In this document: one piece after another, positions 48,889-56,712 of the stretch
Position numbering within the stretch: the stretch's first letter is position 1
Layout: each line of letters starts with the position of its first letter
Assembly: GCF_030551255.1 (NCBI RefSeq)
Contig: NZ_CP130630.1
Span: forward strand, 5,561,501 to 5,625,500
Source: Streptomyces sp. NL15-2K
Lineage (GTDB): Bacteria; Actinomycetota; Actinomycetes; Streptomycetales; Streptomycetaceae
Direction: 5' to 3'
Length of the DNA: 64,000 nt
Made by a program: the position numbers and the translations under genes
The notes under the pieces: generated by a model
Seen by the model: only the letters and a program-made list of their open reading frames with translations
Told to the model about the DNA's origin: nothing
Database searches by the model: none

Positions 48889-48988
48889 GGGACTCTCCGC
48901 CTTGGGACTCGCCGCCTCGGGACTCGCCGCCTCGGGACTCGCCGCCTCGGGACTCGCCGCCTTGGGACTCGCCGCCTTGTGGAGAGGT
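48889..48988. repeat. Six to seven 15-bp tandem repeats
   Basis: The unit CGCCTTGGGACTCGC and its C/T variants (CGCCTCGGGACTCGC, CGCCTTGGGACTCTC) repeats with a 15-base period between the SDR stop (49011) and the CopC-CopD start (48857). The period would keep a reading frame, but no credible protein covers it. Confidence 0.85.
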
Positions 48989-49010
48989 ACGGACGCAGAC
49001 GAGGGAACGC

Positions 49011-49811
49011 TCACCACGTGGGCCGCGCCGACACCCCTCCGTCCACGACCAGGTCGTGCCCGGTGATCCAGGTCGCGAGCGGCGAGGCCAGGAACACGCA
49101 CGCGTCGCCCACGTCCTCCGGCCGCCCCAACCGGCCCAGCGGCGCCGCCCCCTGCCAACGCCGCACTCCCTCCGGCCAGTCCCGCGCCAGCCCCTCCCGG
49201 GCGATCAGGCCGGGCGAGACCGTGTTGACGCGGATGCCGTACGGGCCGTACTCCAGGGCAGCCGCCCGCGCGTGCGCGACCACGGCCGCCTTGGACGCGG
49301 AGTAGTGGGCGTGGTCGACGGCCGGGTGACCGGCCTCGATCGACGCGATGTGCGTCACCGAACCGCCGACCCGGCCCTCGCCCTGCTCCCGCATGACCTC
49401 CGCGGCCGCCTGCGTGCAGGCGAAGACGCTCGTCAGGTTGGCGTCCACGACCGCCCGCCACTCGGCCGCCGTCATCCCGGGCAGGGCCCGCGTCGGCTGT
49501 ACGCCCGCGTTGTTGACCAGCGCCGACAGCCGTCCGCCCGCCCACTCGGCCGCCTCCCGGACCAGGCGGCGGCAGCCGTCCTCGTCGGTGAGGTCCGCCC
49601 GCAGTACGACGGCCCTGCGGCCCAGGTCCCGGATGCGGTCCGCCACTTCGCGCGCCGCCTCCATCGCCGTACGGCAGTGCACGGCGACCGCCGCGCCCTC
49701 CTCGGCGAACCGCAGCGCGATGCCCCGTCCGATGCCGCCGCCGGCGCCGGTGACCAGGGCGACCTGCCCCTCCAGCAGCCCTGTGGATCTCACGGATGTC
49801 ACGGATCTCAT
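49011..49811 (-). CDS. Short-chain dehydrogenase/reductase
   Basis: 266 residues. Rossmann TGAGGGIGRGIALRF, NNAG in SALVNNAGVQP, catalytic Ser (HIASIEAG) and YSASKAAVV with Tyr-x3-Lys. C-terminal GHDLVVDGG is typical of classical SDRs. NAD(P)-dependent; substrate unknown. Its ATG overlaps the cupin-gene stop codon (ATGA), so it belongs to the same operon. The longer open frame upstream is antisense-like and rejected. Confidence 0.9.
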   Translation of the reverse strand: MRSVTSVRSTGLLEGQVALVTGAGGGIGRGIALRFAEEGAAVAVHCRTAMEAAREVADRIRDLGRRAVVLRADLTDEDGCRRLVREAAEWAGGRLSALVNNAGVQPTRALPGMTAAEWRAVVDANLTSVFACTQAAAEVMREQGEGRVGGSVTHIASIEAGHPAVDHAHYSASKAAVVAHARAAALEYGPYGIRVNTVSPGLIAREGLARDWPEGVRRWQGAAPLGRLGRPEDVGDACVFLASPLATWITGHDLVVDGGVSARPTW

Positions 49812-50281
49812 GGCCGGCACAGTCCCGCGATCCGCTCGGCCTCCGCCGGATAGCGCGCCGTCAACTCCCCCACGTCTCCGTGCTCGTAGTCCTCGAAGGT
49901 GAATCCGGGCGCCATGGTGCAGCCGAAGAGGGTCCACGCGCCGCCCGCCACGACCCGTCCGCCCATCCAGGTGCCGGCGGGGACGGTGAGCTGCGGCTGC
50001 TGGCCGGCGAGGATGTCCGGACCCAGGACGGCCGTGCTCGACGTGCCGTCCGGGGCGAGGAGCAGCATCTCCAGCGGGTCGCCCCGGTAGAAGTGCCAGA
50101 TCTCGTCGTGGGACAACCGGTGCAGGGCCGAGAAGTCGTCCGAGGTGAGCAGGGCGACGATGGCCGTGCCCTCGGGCCGGCCGTCGGCGCGCTCGGGGCC
50201 CGCCCAGGTCTGCCGGAACAGCCCGCCCTCGCGGGGGATCGGTTCCAGTCCGTAGTGGGCGATGAGCTGGTCAGGCGTCAC
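49808..50281 (-). CDS. Cupin-superfamily (DUF985) protein
   Basis: 157 residues. Cupin_5/DUF985 motifs: YGLEPIPREGGLFRQTW, HRLSHDEIWHFYRGDPLEML, QLTVPAGTWMGG and GCTMAPGFTFEDYE. The two His and Glu of a metal site are present in the first motif. Small-molecule isomerase or epimerase activity is possible but unproven for the family. It overlaps the GNAT gene by 11 bases and the SDR gene by four. Confidence 0.88.
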   Translation of the reverse strand: MTPDQLIAHYGLEPIPREGGLFRQTWAGPERADGRPEGTAIVALLTSDDFSALHRLSHDEIWHFYRGDPLEMLLLAPDGTSSTAVLGPDILAGQQPQLTVPAGTWMGGRVVAGGAWTLFGCTMAPGFTFEDYEHGDVGELTARYPAEAERIAGLCRP

Positions 50282-50888
50282 CGGGAAAGGCTACCTCGCG
50301 CTCGAGAAACGCGAGTTGGGCGTGCTTCTTGGGCAGGCACACGTCCGGGATGTCGATCTCCGGCAGGACGACGGCCGGGCCCGCCGTGAACCCCTGCTTC
50401 AGGAAGCGGGCGATCGCCTTCTCATTGCGCACGTCGGGGTCGACGACGATCCGCTCGCGGTCCAGGCCCAGCAGCACGTACGAGGTGACGGCGACCAGCA
50501 GCGCCGACGACCAGCCGGACCGCCCGCCGCCCGGTCCGGCGGGCGCCAGCAGCAGGTGGATGCCGATGTCGCCGTCCCGCACCTCGTAGCACTCGCTGAC
50601 GCGGTCGGCCTCCGGCTCGTAGGTCTGCAGGAGCGCGGCCGGTTCGCCGTCCTTCACCACCAGGTAGGCGTGGTGGGTATCGAGAGTGTCCAGGTGCGCG
50701 TAGATCTCGGCGACCTGGTCCCGGGTGAGGCCGTTCATGCCCCAGAAGGCGGCCCGCTGCTCGCTCACCCACGCGTGGACGACCTCGGCGTCGGCGTGCG
50801 CGTCGAGGGGCAGGACGCGGACGGTGCCGAAGCCGTCGACGGTCCGCTCGTGAACGGGCTCGCGGGTGGGGGCGTACACGTCAGGCAT
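50271..50888 (-). CDS. GNAT acyltransferase of siderophore (IucB/AlcB/DesC) type
   Basis: 205 residues. The chain follows AlcB-type acyltransferases: HAWVSEQRAAFWGMNGLTRD near 40-60, AALLQTYEPEADRVSECYEV, DGDIGIHLLLAPAG, and ERIVVDPDVRNEKAIARFLK followed by GF, the acyl-CoA-binding end. These enzymes acylate hydroxylamines or amino groups of siderophore precursors, as DesC does for desferrioxamine. It overlaps the acylase gene by eight bases. Together with the iron box this supports an iron-related role. Confidence 0.85.
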   Translation of the reverse strand: MPDVYAPTREPVHERTVDGFGTVRVLPLDAHADAEVVHAWVSEQRAAFWGMNGLTRDQVAEIYAHLDTLDTHHAYLVVKDGEPAALLQTYEPEADRVSECYEVRDGDIGIHLLLAPAGPGGGRSGWSSALLVAVTSYVLLGLDRERIVVDPDVRNEKAIARFLKQGFTAGPAVVLPEIDIPDVCLPKKHAQLAFLEREVAFPGDA

Positions 50889-53367
50889 CCTCGTTCTCCT
50901 TCTTCAACTGCTGCCAGTCGGTGACGACCGGGACGAGATCTCCCCTGAGCCACAAGGGAAGTTGGTCACGGTGGTGGGGCGAGCCGGGGACGCCCGAGGC
51001 ACCGAACGGCACCACCCAGAGGCTGTCCTCGCGGCGGGCGAGGTCCCACACGTAACGGGCGGCGGGGCCGCGCGCGCTCAGGTCGGTCCAGCCGGGCACG
51101 GCGGAGGTGCACAGCACGCAGTCGTGGTCACCGGACAGGCCGGGGCCCTCGGAGGGCGGGTCGGCTAGTGCCGCGGCAGGCAACGTTTGCCCGTCAAGGA
51201 GCGGCGTCCGGTGCGTGCTCTCGGCGTGCCGGGCGCAGGCCCTCGTACTGGATGTACTTGGGTCTGTGCCCGGTGCGGCGAGTGGGGGCACCTCCCACGC
51301 CTTTAGGGCAGTGGGGGAGCGTGCCGGGCGTCGCGACGGGGCAAACGTTGCCTGCCGCGGCACTAGGGCCCGCCAGGGGGACAGGCGGTGCGTGTCGCCC
51401 CAGGTAGCGGGAAGGTCCCCGGAGGCGGCCACCTCCTCGACGGCCGCGCGGACGGTCTCGGCACGGTCGATGCCGTACAACTCGTCGGCCCGCAGCAGGT
51501 GTTCGAGGGCGAAGCCGACGCGCGGGACGAGGTTGAGCCAGGGGAGGAAGACCTCCGGGTAGGCGGGCGGGGTCGTCAGCGCGGCGAACGCCGGGTGCGC
51601 CGCGAGACGCCGTACGACCGCACCGCGGACCGCCGCGTACACGGCGGCGTCCGTGCTGTTCGCGTCCATGTGGCGGTCCCAGCGCAGGAGCGCGTCCCTG
51701 ATGGCGGCGGCCTCGGGGGTCAGGCCGTCCAGCGCCTCCAGCTGGTCCAACAGGGGTACGGCGGAGGCGAGTCGGGTGTCCATGTGGATCACCGGCATGT
51801 CCGCGGCCGACCAGCGGTCCCTCTCCGTCAGCAGGGCGGTGATGCGGTCGGCGCGGTGCGGTGGGGCGAACTCGACGCCGAGCGATGTGGCGGGGCCGCG
51901 CTGGTTGGCCATCACGGCGATGCCGTCGGTGAGGCCGGCGTACGGCGTCTCGTGCCGGCCCTCCCACCCGTGGCCGGGCTCCCACGCGGGCACCAGCCGG
52001 ATGCGGTTGGCCTCGGCGCGCAGCGGCACCCGGCCCGCGACCCGGTGCAGCAGGCCGCCCTCGGTGTCGGCGGCCTGGACGACGTTGACGGGCTCGGCCC
52101 AGAGGTCGAGGGCACGGTCCACGTCGGCCACCCGGCGGGCCCGCAGCAGCGGGAGCAGGGCACTGAAGCCCAGGTCCTCGGTGACTCGGGGCGGGTAGCG
52201 GAGGCTGAGAGCCTGTGTCACATCCCCGGTCGGATCAGCGCGCGGCGTCTGGTGCGTGCGATCGCAAGGCGCCGGAGCGCCCTCGATGGGGGTCCCCCCG
52301 CGCGAGGTTGTTCGAGCGTGGGGGAGGAGCCACGTGGGCGGTTCGGCAACGCGGCGAGCGTGCGTGCCAGGCGTCGCGCGCCCGACCGGGGATGTGACAC
52401 AGGCTCTGTCGGCGACCGGGGTGCCGGAGTCCGGTACCCGGTCGTCCAGGCCCTCGGGCCCTCCGATGATCACCGGTCCCCGGTCCGTCTCGATCACCTC
52501 GACCTCGACCGGCTCCTCGCCCGCCACCTCGACGGTCTCGGTGTGCCGGGCGGCACGCCGCCAGACGCCGTCGGGGCCGAGGGCCTCGACACCGGCACCC
52601 GTGCGCCGCAGCCGCTCGCGGTACAGGTCCTGGTAGTCGGCCATGGCGTTGGTGATGGCCCAGGCGACCGTGCCGGTGTGGCCGAAGTGGGCGATGCCGG
52701 GGACGCCCGGGACGGCGAGGCCGACGACGTCGAACTCGGGGCAGGAGAGGTGGATCTGCTGGTAGACGCCGGGGTCCTCGATGAAGCGGTGCGGGTCGCC
52801 GGCGATGACGGCGTGGCCGGTGGTCGTGCGCTCCCCGCTGACCAGCCAGCCGTTGCTGCCGGAGGTGCCGGGTCCGTCGGTGGCGAAGAGCGCGACGGCG
52901 TCCGCGCCGAGGTGCTGGACGACCTGTTCCCGCCAGAGCTTGGCCGGGAACCCGGCGAAGAGGATGTGGGTGGCCAGCCAGACGCCGAGCGGGGTCCAGG
53001 GCTCCCAGCGGCCGGGGGCGAGGCCGACCCGGGCGAACTCCGGTGCCGTGGCCCTGTCCAGCCCGTCGTTGACACCGTCGACGTACGCCCGCACCCAGTC
53101 CGCCGTCTCCGGGTCCCGTCTCTCCAGGGAACTGAAGCAGCGTCTGGCCGTGTCGTCCAGGCGGGCCCGTCTCGCGAAACCGTCCCAGGCGAGGGCATCG
53201 GTGCCGAGGAAAGCGGCCGAGGTGCCCTGTGCCCGATGGCGCTCCACCTCCAGCTGCCAGGCCCGGTCGAGGGCGGTCACGCGGCCCTGGGCACGGGCGA
53301 GTGCACGCGCGCTGTCCGCGCGCAGGTGGGGTATCCCCCAGGCGTCGCGGTAAATCCCGGTGATCAC
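50881..53367 (-). CDS. Penicillin-acylase-family N-terminal-nucleophile hydrolase with two in-frame insertions
   Basis: 828 residues; family members are near 690. N terminus GIYRDAWGIPHLRADSARAL; the self-cleavage and catalytic Ser is Ser171 in GTSGSNGWLVSGER; further motifs VIAGDPHRFIEDPGVYQQIH, PGVPGIAHFGHTGTVAWAIT. There is no signal peptide. Residues about 320-386 and 667-734 are coded by two foreign elements bounded by inverted repeats (52208-52407, 51165-51365). Both keep the frame, so a full-length but enlarged protein is possible; the second lies near the C terminus. It sits behind an iron box, so amide hydrolysis or exchange on a siderophore is a reasonable guess. GTG 53367. Confidence 0.85.
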   Translation of the reverse strand: MITGIYRDAWGIPHLRADSARALARAQGRVTALDRAWQLEVERHRAQGTSAAFLGTDALAWDGFARRARLDDTARRCFSSLERRDPETADWVRAYVDGVNDGLDRATAPEFARVGLAPGRWEPWTPLGVWLATHILFAGFPAKLWREQVVQHLGADAVALFATDGPGTSGSNGWLVSGERTTTGHAVIAGDPHRFIEDPGVYQQIHLSCPEFDVVGLAVPGVPGIAHFGHTGTVAWAITNAMADYQDLYRERLRRTGAGVEALGPDGVWRRAARHTETVEVAGEEPVEVEVIETDRGPVIIGGPEGLDDRVPDSGTPVADRACVTSPVGRATPGTHARRVAEPPTWLLPHARTTSRGGTPIEGAPAPCDRTHQTPRADPTGDVTQALSLRYPPRVTEDLGFSALLPLLRARRVADVDRALDLWAEPVNVVQAADTEGGLLHRVAGRVPLRAEANRIRLVPAWEPGHGWEGRHETPYAGLTDGIAVMANQRGPATSLGVEFAPPHRADRITALLTERDRWSAADMPVIHMDTRLASAVPLLDQLEALDGLTPEAAAIRDALLRWDRHMDANSTDAAVYAAVRGAVVRRLAAHPAFAALTTPPAYPEVFLPWLNLVPRVGFALEHLLRADELYGIDRAETVRAAVEEVAASGDLPATWGDTHRLSPWRALVPRQATFAPSRRPARSPTALKAWEVPPLAAPGTDPSTSSTRACARHAESTHRTPLLDGQTLPAAALADPPSEGPGLSGDHDCVLCTSAVPGWTDLSARGPAARYVWDLARREDSLWVVPFGASGVPGSPHHRDQLPLWLRGDLVPVVTDWQQLKKENEDA
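51165..51365. mobile_element. Miniature inverted-repeat element 1 (201 bp)
   Basis: The ends CTAGTGCCGCGGCAGGCAAC (continuing GTTTGCCC) at 51165-51192 are inverted exactly at 51338-51365. CTAG at both outer ends is the likely target duplication. Length 201 is a multiple of three, and the host frame stays open. The core has GGGGGCACCTCCC and AGTGGGGGAG. Removing one copy of CTAG plus the core restores a normal acylase sequence (SPWRALADPPSEGPG). No transposase, so it needs one in trans. Confidence 0.85.
52208..52407. mobile_element. Miniature inverted-repeat element 2 (200 bp)
   Basis: AGAGCCTGTGTCACATCCCC (continuing GGTCGG) at 52208-52233 is inverted exactly at 52382-52407, a 26-bp terminal repeat unrelated to that of element 1. 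The core holds ATGGGGGTCCCCCC and GTGGGGGAG, like the repeat in the SNF2 gene. It interrupts the acylase between VAD and LSLRYPPRV, yet the frame remains open. No transposase is encoded. Confidence 0.85.
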
Positions 53368-53386
53368 CCTGCGCCCCCGCTTTCCT

Positions 53387-53405
53387 TTAGGTTAGGCTTG
53401 CCTAA
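53387..53405. promoter_or_regulatory. Iron box (DmdR/IdeR operator)
   Basis: TTAGGTTAGGCTTGCCTAA matches the 19-bp iron-box consensus (TTAGGTTAGGCTCACCTAA) except at two central positions. It lies in the 77-base gap between the divergent acylase and siderophore-interacting genes and can repress both when Fe(II) is plentiful. Confidence 0.92.
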
Positions 53406-53444
53406 GTAATGATGAGGGGATCGTACGCGAAGGGTGAAGCCGCG

Positions 53445-54167
53445 ATGGGGCAGGGGCACGGCTGGGAGGGCGCGGTTCTCAAACTGCTGCGCGCGAAGGA
53501 CTTCGTCCTCACCGTGACCGGCGCCGAGGACGTCACCGAGCACTACCGGCGCGTCCACCTCACCGACGGCGGCATGCCGGCCGTCACCGGCGTCCACCCC
53601 ACGATGTGGATACGGCTCTGGTTCGGCAACGCGGGCAAGCCCCACCAGCGCGCGTACACCCTGGTCGACCCCGACCCGGCGGCCGGCACCCTCACCCTGG
53701 AATTCGCACTCCACGAGGGGTGCGCAAGTGACTGGGCGCGGGCAGCGAAACCCGGCGACACCATCGAGGCGACCGTGCACGGGACGGGCTTCCAGCGGCC
53801 CCAGCCCGATCCCACGCACGTCTTCGCGATCGGCGACCCGGCCTCGCTGCCCGCGCTCAACTCCCTGCTCGACGCGCTGGACAGCGCCCCGGCGACCATC
53901 TGGTTCGAGGGCGCGGTGGACGGCCTTCCGTGCCGCGCCGACGCCACCCGGCACGACCTGCGGCAGGTGCCCCGACGGGACTCCGGCGCCCACCTGATCA
54001 CCGAGGTGAAGGCGGACCTCCCCGCACTGCTGGCGGCCACCCCCGACCCGTACGTGTGGATCGCCTGCGACACGGCCACGACCCGGACCCTGTCGTCGTA
54101 CGTCCGCAAGGAACTCGGCGTGCCCAAGCAGCGGACGCACGCGCTGGGGTACTGGCGGGCGAGCTGA
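53445..54167 (+). CDS. Siderophore-interacting protein (FAD-dependent ferric reductase)
   Basis: 240 residues. FAD-binding SIP domain first (RRVHLTDGG, HPTMWIRLWFGNAGKPHQRA with YTLVDPD), then the SIP C-terminal NAD(P)H domain (VFAIGDPASLPALNSLLDAL, VWIACDTATTRTLSSYVRKE, GYWRAS). It reduces ferric siderophores to release iron in the cytosol. The frame opens at 53409, beside the iron box; ATG 53445 with GGTGAAG fits the family N terminus. Divergent from, and co-regulated with, the acylase operon. Confidence 0.9.
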   Translation: MGQGHGWEGAVLKLLRAKDFVLTVTGAEDVTEHYRRVHLTDGGMPAVTGVHPTMWIRLWFGNAGKPHQRAYTLVDPDPAAGTLTLEFALHEGCASDWARAAKPGDTIEATVHGTGFQRPQPDPTHVFAIGDPASLPALNSLLDALDSAPATIWFEGAVDGLPCRADATRHDLRQVPRRDSGAHLITEVKADLPALLAATPDPYVWIACDTATTRTLSSYVRKELGVPKQRTHALGYWRAS

Positions 54168-54191
54168 CCCCGTACGCGCGATGATCGGGGC

Positions 54192-54776
54192 ATGGACGTC
54201 ACCCTTCACCTCGCCCAGGACCCTGAGGCCGACGCGCTCCTCGGGCGCTCCCCGCTCGCCGCGCTGGTCGGGATGCTGCTGGACCAGCAGATTCCGATGG
54301 AGTGGGCGTTCAAGGGGCCCTCGACCATCGCCCGGCGGATGGGCGCGGACGACCTGGAAGCGCACGAGATCGCCGCACAGGACCCGGAGGCCTTCGCGGC
54401 CCTGCTGTCGGACAAGCCCGCCGTGCACCGGTACCCGGGGTCGATGGCCAAGCGGATCCAGCAGCTGTGCCAGTACCTCGTCGAGCACTACGACGGCAAC
54501 GCCGAGCTCGTCTGGGAGGGCGTCGACGACGGGCGCGAGCTGCTGAGGCGGCTCCAGGAACTGCCCGGGTTCGGCAAGCAGAAGGCGCAGATCTTCCTCG
54601 CCCTGCTGGGCAAGCAGCTCGGCGTGCGCCCCGAGGGCTGGCGCGAGGCCGCGGGCGCCTACGGCGAGCCGAAGTCCTTCCGCTCGGTCGCCGACATCAC
54701 CGGGCCCGAGTCGCTGACCAAGGTCCGGGCGCACAAGCAGGAGATGAAGGCGGCGGCGAAGGCCGCCAAGCCATAG
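54192..54776 (+). CDS. HhH-GPD base-excision repair protein
   Basis: 194 residues. Conserved features are ADALLGRSPLAALVGMLLDQ with QIPMEWAFKGP, and the helix-hairpin-helix LQELPGFGKQKAQIFLALLG. The usual catalytic Asp region is replaced by a shorter C-terminal helix, as in the short actinomycete HhH-GPD proteins. Probable DNA glycosylase, substrate unknown. It starts 24 bases after the SIP gene, so co-transcription is likely. Confidence 0.85.
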   Translation: MDVTLHLAQDPEADALLGRSPLAALVGMLLDQQIPMEWAFKGPSTIARRMGADDLEAHEIAAQDPEAFAALLSDKPAVHRYPGSMAKRIQQLCQYLVEHYDGNAELVWEGVDDGRELLRRLQELPGFGKQKAQIFLALLGKQLGVRPEGWREAAGAYGEPKSFRSVADITGPESLTKVRAHKQEMKAAAKAAKP

Positions 54777-54860
54777 GCCGAGTAGCCGCCAAGCCACAGG
54801 CCCAGTAGCCGCCAAGCCACAGGCCCAGTAGCCGCCGGGTCTTGGGCCGGCCCAGTAGCT
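54777..54860. repeat. Imperfect 27-base tandem repeats
   Basis: AGTAGCCGCCAAGCCACAGG with CCC spacing is repeated twice exactly, then degenerates (AGTAGCCGCCGGGTCTTGGG, AGTAGCTGCCGGGCTTGGGC) directly after the HhH-GPD stop. Non-coding; in the 54777-54935 gap nothing else is seen. Confidence 0.75.
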
Positions 54861-54971
54861 GCCGGGCTTGGGCCGAGTGGCGGTCATTGGGCCAAGCAGC
54901 GGTCCGCCGATCGGGCGGATCTCGCTATTAGTGCGATGAACGACATCGGTGTCACGGGGAGAGGAACTCCC

Positions 54972-55313
54972 GTGAGCACCGCACCGCAGGCCCCCCGTGT
55001 CGCAGGTCGGCATGCCTGGCCGCGGTTGCTCATACTTCTGCTCGCCCTGCTCGTGCCGAGCGCTCACGTGGGAGCGCAGGCGGTGCCCGCCGCCGCGGTG
55101 GCGGGCGAGAGCGGCGCCGCGGCCTTCGAGTACGACGCCCTCGACACCGTGCTGCGGCCGGCCGCGCGAGGCACGGCCCGTCCCGTCGCACCGCTGCGTC
55201 CCGCGCCCCTCCCGGATGCGGAGCCCGCGGCCCCCGCCGCCCGCCCCCTGCCCGTAACGCCGCGCACTCCGCACGCCCTGCACGCCCTGCGCACAGTGGT
55301 CCTGCGCTGCTGA
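54972..55313 (+). CDS. Small exported or membrane-anchored protein
   Basis: 113 residues from GTG 54972, which has GGGGAGAGGAACTCCC before it. N-terminal hydrophobic segment (WPRLLILLLALLVPSAHVGA) is a signal peptide with possible cleavage at GAQA. The rest is Ala/Pro-rich and ends in TVVLRC, a single C-terminal Cys. Conserved at this position in streptomycetes as far as I recall; function unknown. Confidence 0.65.
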   Translation: MSTAPQAPRVAGRHAWPRLLILLLALLVPSAHVGAQAVPAAAVAGESGAAAFEYDALDTVLRPAARGTARPVAPLRPAPLPDAEPAAPAARPLPVTPRTPHALHALRTVVLRC

Positions 55314-55364
55314 CAGAACCGGTCCGCCTCCCGGTTCCATCAGTACGACGCAAGGAACACAGAC

Positions 55365-55487
55365 ATGCCGATCGACCCGTACGCGGCCCTGCGCGCCCTG
55401 CTGCGCGCCGAGGCCGCACGCAACACGCCCAAACCGCGGGCGAAGGAACCGAAACCGCAGCGGCCCCCGGAGAAACGGGACCGCTGA
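55365..55487 (+). CDS. Small basic protein of 40 residues
   Basis: The frame reads MPIDPYAALRALLRAEAARN and then a Lys/Pro-rich tail (TPKPRAKEPKPQRPPEKRDR). AAGGAA lies ten bases before ATG. Short helix plus disordered basic tail; no family function known. It follows the exported protein by 51 bases on the same strand. Confidence 0.55.
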   Translation: MPIDPYAALRALLRAEAARNTPKPRAKEPKPQRPPEKRDR

Positions 55488-55624
55488 ACCTGCGGCGGAG
55501 GCGGGCCCCCGTCTCCGCCGCGCTGCCCGATCTGACCGCTATACGACGTAATCCACACATACTCGCCAGCGCGGGCCGAGCCGGGAAGCTGCGCCCGGAG
55601 AGGCTTGCCCGGTAGGCTTTCCGT

Positions 55625-55921
55625 GTGATCTTCAAGCGCATCGGAAACGGCCGGCCGTACCCCGACCACGGCCGGGAAAGCACCCGGCAGTGGGCGGATG
55701 TCGCGCCGCGCCCGGTCCGCCTCGATCAGCTCGTGACGACCAAGGGCCAGCTCGACCTGGAAACCCTGCTCGCCGAGGACTCCACCTTCTACGGCGACCT
55801 GTTCGCGCACGTGGTGAAGTGGCAGGGCGACCTGTACCTGGAGGACGGCCTCCACCGCGCGGTGCGGGCGGCGCTGCAGCAGCGCCAGGTGCTGCACGCG
55901 CGCGTCCTCGAACTGGACTGA
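55625..55921 (+). CDS. Conserved small protein, VapB-like by annotation tradition
   Basis: 98 residues: MIFKRIGNGRPYPDHGREST, then VAPRPVRLDQLVTTKGQLDL and VKWQGDLYLEDGLHRAVRAA. Strongly conserved in streptomycetes and sometimes labelled a VapB-type antitoxin, but no PIN toxin gene is adjacent, and the sequence has no obvious RHH or AbrB fold. GTG start. I treat the function as unknown. Confidence 0.7.
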   Translation: MIFKRIGNGRPYPDHGRESTRQWADVAPRPVRLDQLVTTKGQLDLETLLAEDSTFYGDLFAHVVKWQGDLYLEDGLHRAVRAALQQRQVLHARVLELD

Positions 55922-56051
55922 GCGTGCTCGCACAGCTGATGTGACCGTTGATGTGACCGTCCGGTAAAGGCTTGGCCCTTTCGGGTTCTCCTGTGCGGCG
56001 TCCAATGATCATCTAGTAGGCATCGCCGCCCGGGCGCACTACGCTGCGCCC

Positions 56052-56699
56052 ATGAGCATGCTGACTCCCCAAGGCATGGGCCGCCAGTACCGGATCAAGG
56101 GGAACAAGTACCCCCGGATGCGTCGGCCCCGGCGGCGCGGCAGGCTCGCGGTCGGGCTGGTGGCCTCCGTCGCCGCCCTCGGACTGATCGGCTGGGGCAC
56201 GCTGCAACTCATCGACGTCTTCACCGGCGGCGACAAGGCCACCGCGGCCGGCACCAAGGCGGACTGCGCCAAGCAGGCGACCCCGACCCCGTCCGCGTCC
56301 GCCCGTGCGGCCACCCCGGTCAAGCCCGGTCAGATCACCGTCAACGTGCTCAACGCCACGCCCCGCATCGGCCTGGCCAAGAAGACCGCGGACGAGCTGA
56401 AGAAGCGCGGCTTCAAGATCGGCGACGTGGGCAACGCGAGCAAGGAGTACGACAAGAAGGTCCCCGGCACGGGGATACTGCTCGGCCCCGCGTCCTCCCT
56501 GAAGACCTCGCTGCCCGTCCTGGCCACCCAGCTCAACACGGCCGAACGCCGCACCGACGCCGCCCGCAAGGGCGACACCCTCGACCTCATCCTCGGCACC
56601 AGCTTCAAGGACCTGAGGAACAGGGCGGACGCCGACAAGGCACTGGCCGCGCTGGCCGCGCCCCAGCCGACGTCCACGTCTTCCGGCAAGGCCTGCTGA
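56052..56699 (+). CDS. Membrane protein with LytR C-terminal domain
   Basis: 215 residues. Basic N terminus (KYPRMRRPRRRGR), one membrane helix (LAVGLVASVAALGLIGWGTL), a Thr/Pro/Ala linker, and the LytR_C domain (ITVNVLNATPRIGLAKKTAD, ELKKRGFKIGDVGNA). LytR_C domains lie outside the membrane near the cell wall, but catalysis belongs to the LCP domain, which is missing here. Function in wall assembly is inferred. Confidence 0.85.
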   Translation: MSMLTPQGMGRQYRIKGNKYPRMRRPRRRGRLAVGLVASVAALGLIGWGTLQLIDVFTGGDKATAAGTKADCAKQATPTPSASARAATPVKPGQITVNVLNATPRIGLAKKTADELKKRGFKIGDVGNASKEYDKKVPGTGILLGPASSLKTSLPVLATQLNTAERRTDAARKGDTLDLILGTSFKDLRNRADADKALAALAAPQPTSTSSGKAC

Positions 56700-56712
56700 G
56701 CGGTCGTACGAC

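Noticed and set aside
49812..49937. Upstream extension of the SDR protein
   Set aside because: Antisense-like composition overlapping the cupin gene; the ATGA overlap gives a natural coupled start.
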